Positions 5,117-6,434 of a stretch of 6,434 nt of DNA are shown piece by piece. The stretch is taken from assembly GCA_023426005.1 (NCBI GenBank), contig JAFABO010000191.1, positions 1 to 6,434 on the forward strand. The letters are read 5' to 3'. A program made the translations under genes and the position numbers. The notes beneath the pieces were generated by a model. That model was not told the DNA's origin. It was given only the letters and a program-made list of their open reading frames with translations, and did not search any database. The number at the start of each line of letters is the position of its first letter. Within the stretch, counting starts at the first letter, position 1. The DNA comes from Bacillota bacterium. GTDB taxonomy: Bacteria; Bacillota; Clostridia; Acetivibrionales; DSM-1351.

Positions 5117-6434
5117 ATGAAAAAGTTTGTTGCTATGCTTTTGGTTTGTTGTGTACTTGCAAGTGTAACCGCTTGCGGAGGTGGAAGCAGCCCCTCCAAA
5201 GCAAGTGAAGCAAACTCATCGGAAAGCAGTGCTGTTTCCAAAAATGAACCTGTAACTCTGGATATTTTCATTGATCACTCATGGTATGCAGTTGAAAAAT
5301 TTACAGGCATCATTCCTGAAGAAATTACAAAACGCACGGGTGTTATACTCAACCCCACTATCGCCATTGACGATAAACAACTGGGTGTTATGATAGCATC
5401 GGGTGAGCTGCCTGACCTTGTGTACACCCAGAATTCCATTGACCGTATGTCCAACTCCAAATTAAGCTATTCCTATGAAGAACTTCTCCAAAAATATAAT
5501 ACCGGCTGGACTCCCAGCGACAAGCAGTTAGGTATCGGACGTGGCTTTTCAAGTGATGGTATTGCCTACACAATCCTCAATCACTATTCCGAAAAAAAGG
5601 ATTGGGAGAATGTAAGCTCTGTTCCTATGGTATCTTCTTTAACTTACAGAAAAGATCTTTGGGAGGATATAGGCAGTCCTAAAATGGAATCCTTCGACGA
5701 TCTTTTCAATATTATGGGACAGGTAAAGAGCAAATATCCCGATATGGTTTTGCTTAATCTCACAGAGAACTGGAACACTCTTGTTTTCCGTAATCTGATC
5801 GGAATGGGCGCCGTTGACTATATAGAACAGCCCGATTCTTCCTATATACATTACACAAAGGATTCCCGCTACAAAGAAGTTTTGATGTGGCTCAATAAAG
5901 CTTACCGCAGCGGATTTATCAGCGCAGACGATGCATTTTTCATAAAAGGCAGTACTGCAATTGCCAGAGATAAATACTTCTTTGGCTGCATATGTACACA
6001 AAACGGTATACCAACTCCAAATGCTGAATTGGCGGCTATCAACCCCAAATATGTGTTTGCAGAAATGGTACCATTCAAGGACTCGTCCTTCATAACTTCT
6101 GATGTTGGTTGGTCTGCAACCTTTATTACCAAAAATAATAAGAATCCCGAAGCTTCCATCAAACTTATGTCCTGGATGTTCTCACCTGAAGGACAGGCAA
6201 TAACACAAATGGGACGCGAAGGAATTGAATACACTCTGAATAGTGAAGGCCTTCCTGTCTTTTCTGAGGAATGGAATCAATCTATAAAAGATGACACACA
6301 GAAGACTAAATACAACCCGTGGTTCTATCTCGGCGGCTCAGAAATAGTTGAAGCTAATTCCCGTTGCGCGACACTTGATCCTGCATTAGTTGCGGATACA
6401 TACAAAGTGGTTCGTGAAAAGTTTGATAATTACC
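5117..6434 (+). CDS. Extracellular solute-binding lipoprotein of the ABC importer (partial, runs off right edge)
   Basis: 439 codons are open to the window edge with no stop. The start ATG follows AGGAGG (5105-5110) by 6 bases. Residues 1-19 are a lipoprotein signal (MKKFVAMLLVCCVLASVTA) with lipobox V-T-A-C, so Cys20 should be lipidated and anchor the protein outside the membrane. A Gly/Ser-rich linker follows to about residue 43, then the binding fold. Family-like pieces are ASGELPDLVY (94-103), YRKDLWEDIG (177-186) before an SFDDLFNIMGQVKS helix, and a late segment SWMFSPEGQ...GREGIEYTLNSEGLPVF (352-382), as in LipO/LplA-type sugar-binding proteins. Those run to roughly 500-550 residues, so perhaps 60-110 are missing. 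It would capture the substrate and deliver it to the two permeases. The ligand cannot be deduced. Aromatic residues (Trp56, Trp219, Trp332, Trp402) are candidate sugar-stacking positions. Confidence 0.92.
   Translation, partial: MKKFVAMLLVCCVLASVTACGGGSSPSKASEANSSESSAVSKNEPVTLDIFIDHSWYAVEKFTGIIPEEITKRTGVILNPTIAIDDKQLGVMIASGELPDLVYTQNSIDRMSNSKLSYSYEELLQKYNTGWTPSDKQLGIGRGFSSDGIAYTILNHYSEKKDWENVSSVPMVSSLTYRKDLWEDIGSPKMESFDDLFNIMGQVKSKYPDMVLLNLTENWNTLVFRNLIGMGAVDYIEQPDSSYIHYTKDSRYKEVLMWLNKAYRSGFISADDAFFIKGSTAIARDKYFFGCICTQNGIPTPNAELAAINPKYVFAEMVPFKDSSFITSDVGWSATFITKNNKNPEASIKLMSWMFSPEGQAITQMGREGIEYTLNSEGLPVFSEEWNQSIKDDTQKTKYNPWFYLGGSEIVEANSRCATLDPALVADTYKVVREKFDNY

Noticed and set aside
5639..6234. 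Two overlapping minus-strand open frames of 120 and 110 codons
   Set aside because: They lie wholly antisense to the well-supported solute-binding lipoprotein, which has a signal peptide, lipobox, good ribosome binding site and family motifs; they are shadow frames.
1..6434. Search by eye for CRISPR arrays, tRNA or rRNA genes, insertion sequences and phage genes
   Set aside because: No regularly spaced repeats, transposase motifs, cloverleaf structures or terminal inverted repeats were seen; the window is accounted for by one sugar-uptake locus and its regulatory region.

Overview
The window looks like a carbohydrate-utilisation locus from a moderately AT-rich Gram-positive bacterium, most likely a plant-fibre- or gut-type Clostridia member. 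Supporting signs are strong AGGAGG-type ribosome binding sites, a short-signal lipoprotein substrate-binding protein, and a CUT1-type ABC importer of the LplB/YtcP kind with no ATPase gene beside it. The exact species cannot be read from the sequence.

Layout: two divergent transcription units face away from a regulatory region at about 2832-3180. Leftward (minus strand) are a large cytoplasmic glycoside hydrolase (174-2831, related to GH95-type alpha/alpha-barrel enzymes) and, 48 bases further on, the start of a membrane protein that looks like an MFS transporter and runs off the left edge (1-125). Rightward (plus strand) are two ABC permeases (3181-4128 with a TTG start; 4149-5060) and an extracellular solute-binding lipoprotein (5117 to the right edge, unfinished). 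The rightward genes are closely spaced and each has its own ribosome binding site, as in one operon.

Inferred working model: the lipoprotein captures an oligosaccharide or glycoconjugate outside the cell, the permease pair imports it using energy from an ATPase encoded elsewhere, and the signal-peptide-free hydrolase cleaves it in the cytoplasm. The MFS protein may move a product or a second sugar. The substrate is not identifiable here, although the hydrolase fold suggests fucosides, galactosides or related sugars.

The most notable structure is in the divergent intergenic region. A 31-32 bp element occurs twice as an inverted repeat (2914-2945 on minus, 3037-3067 on plus). Each copy holds two TGACA half-sites about two helical turns apart, and each overlaps the predicted -35 box of its own promoter with the same geometry. 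This is what a shared activator, for example of AraC type, would need to switch both operons on together. No regulator gene lies in the window.
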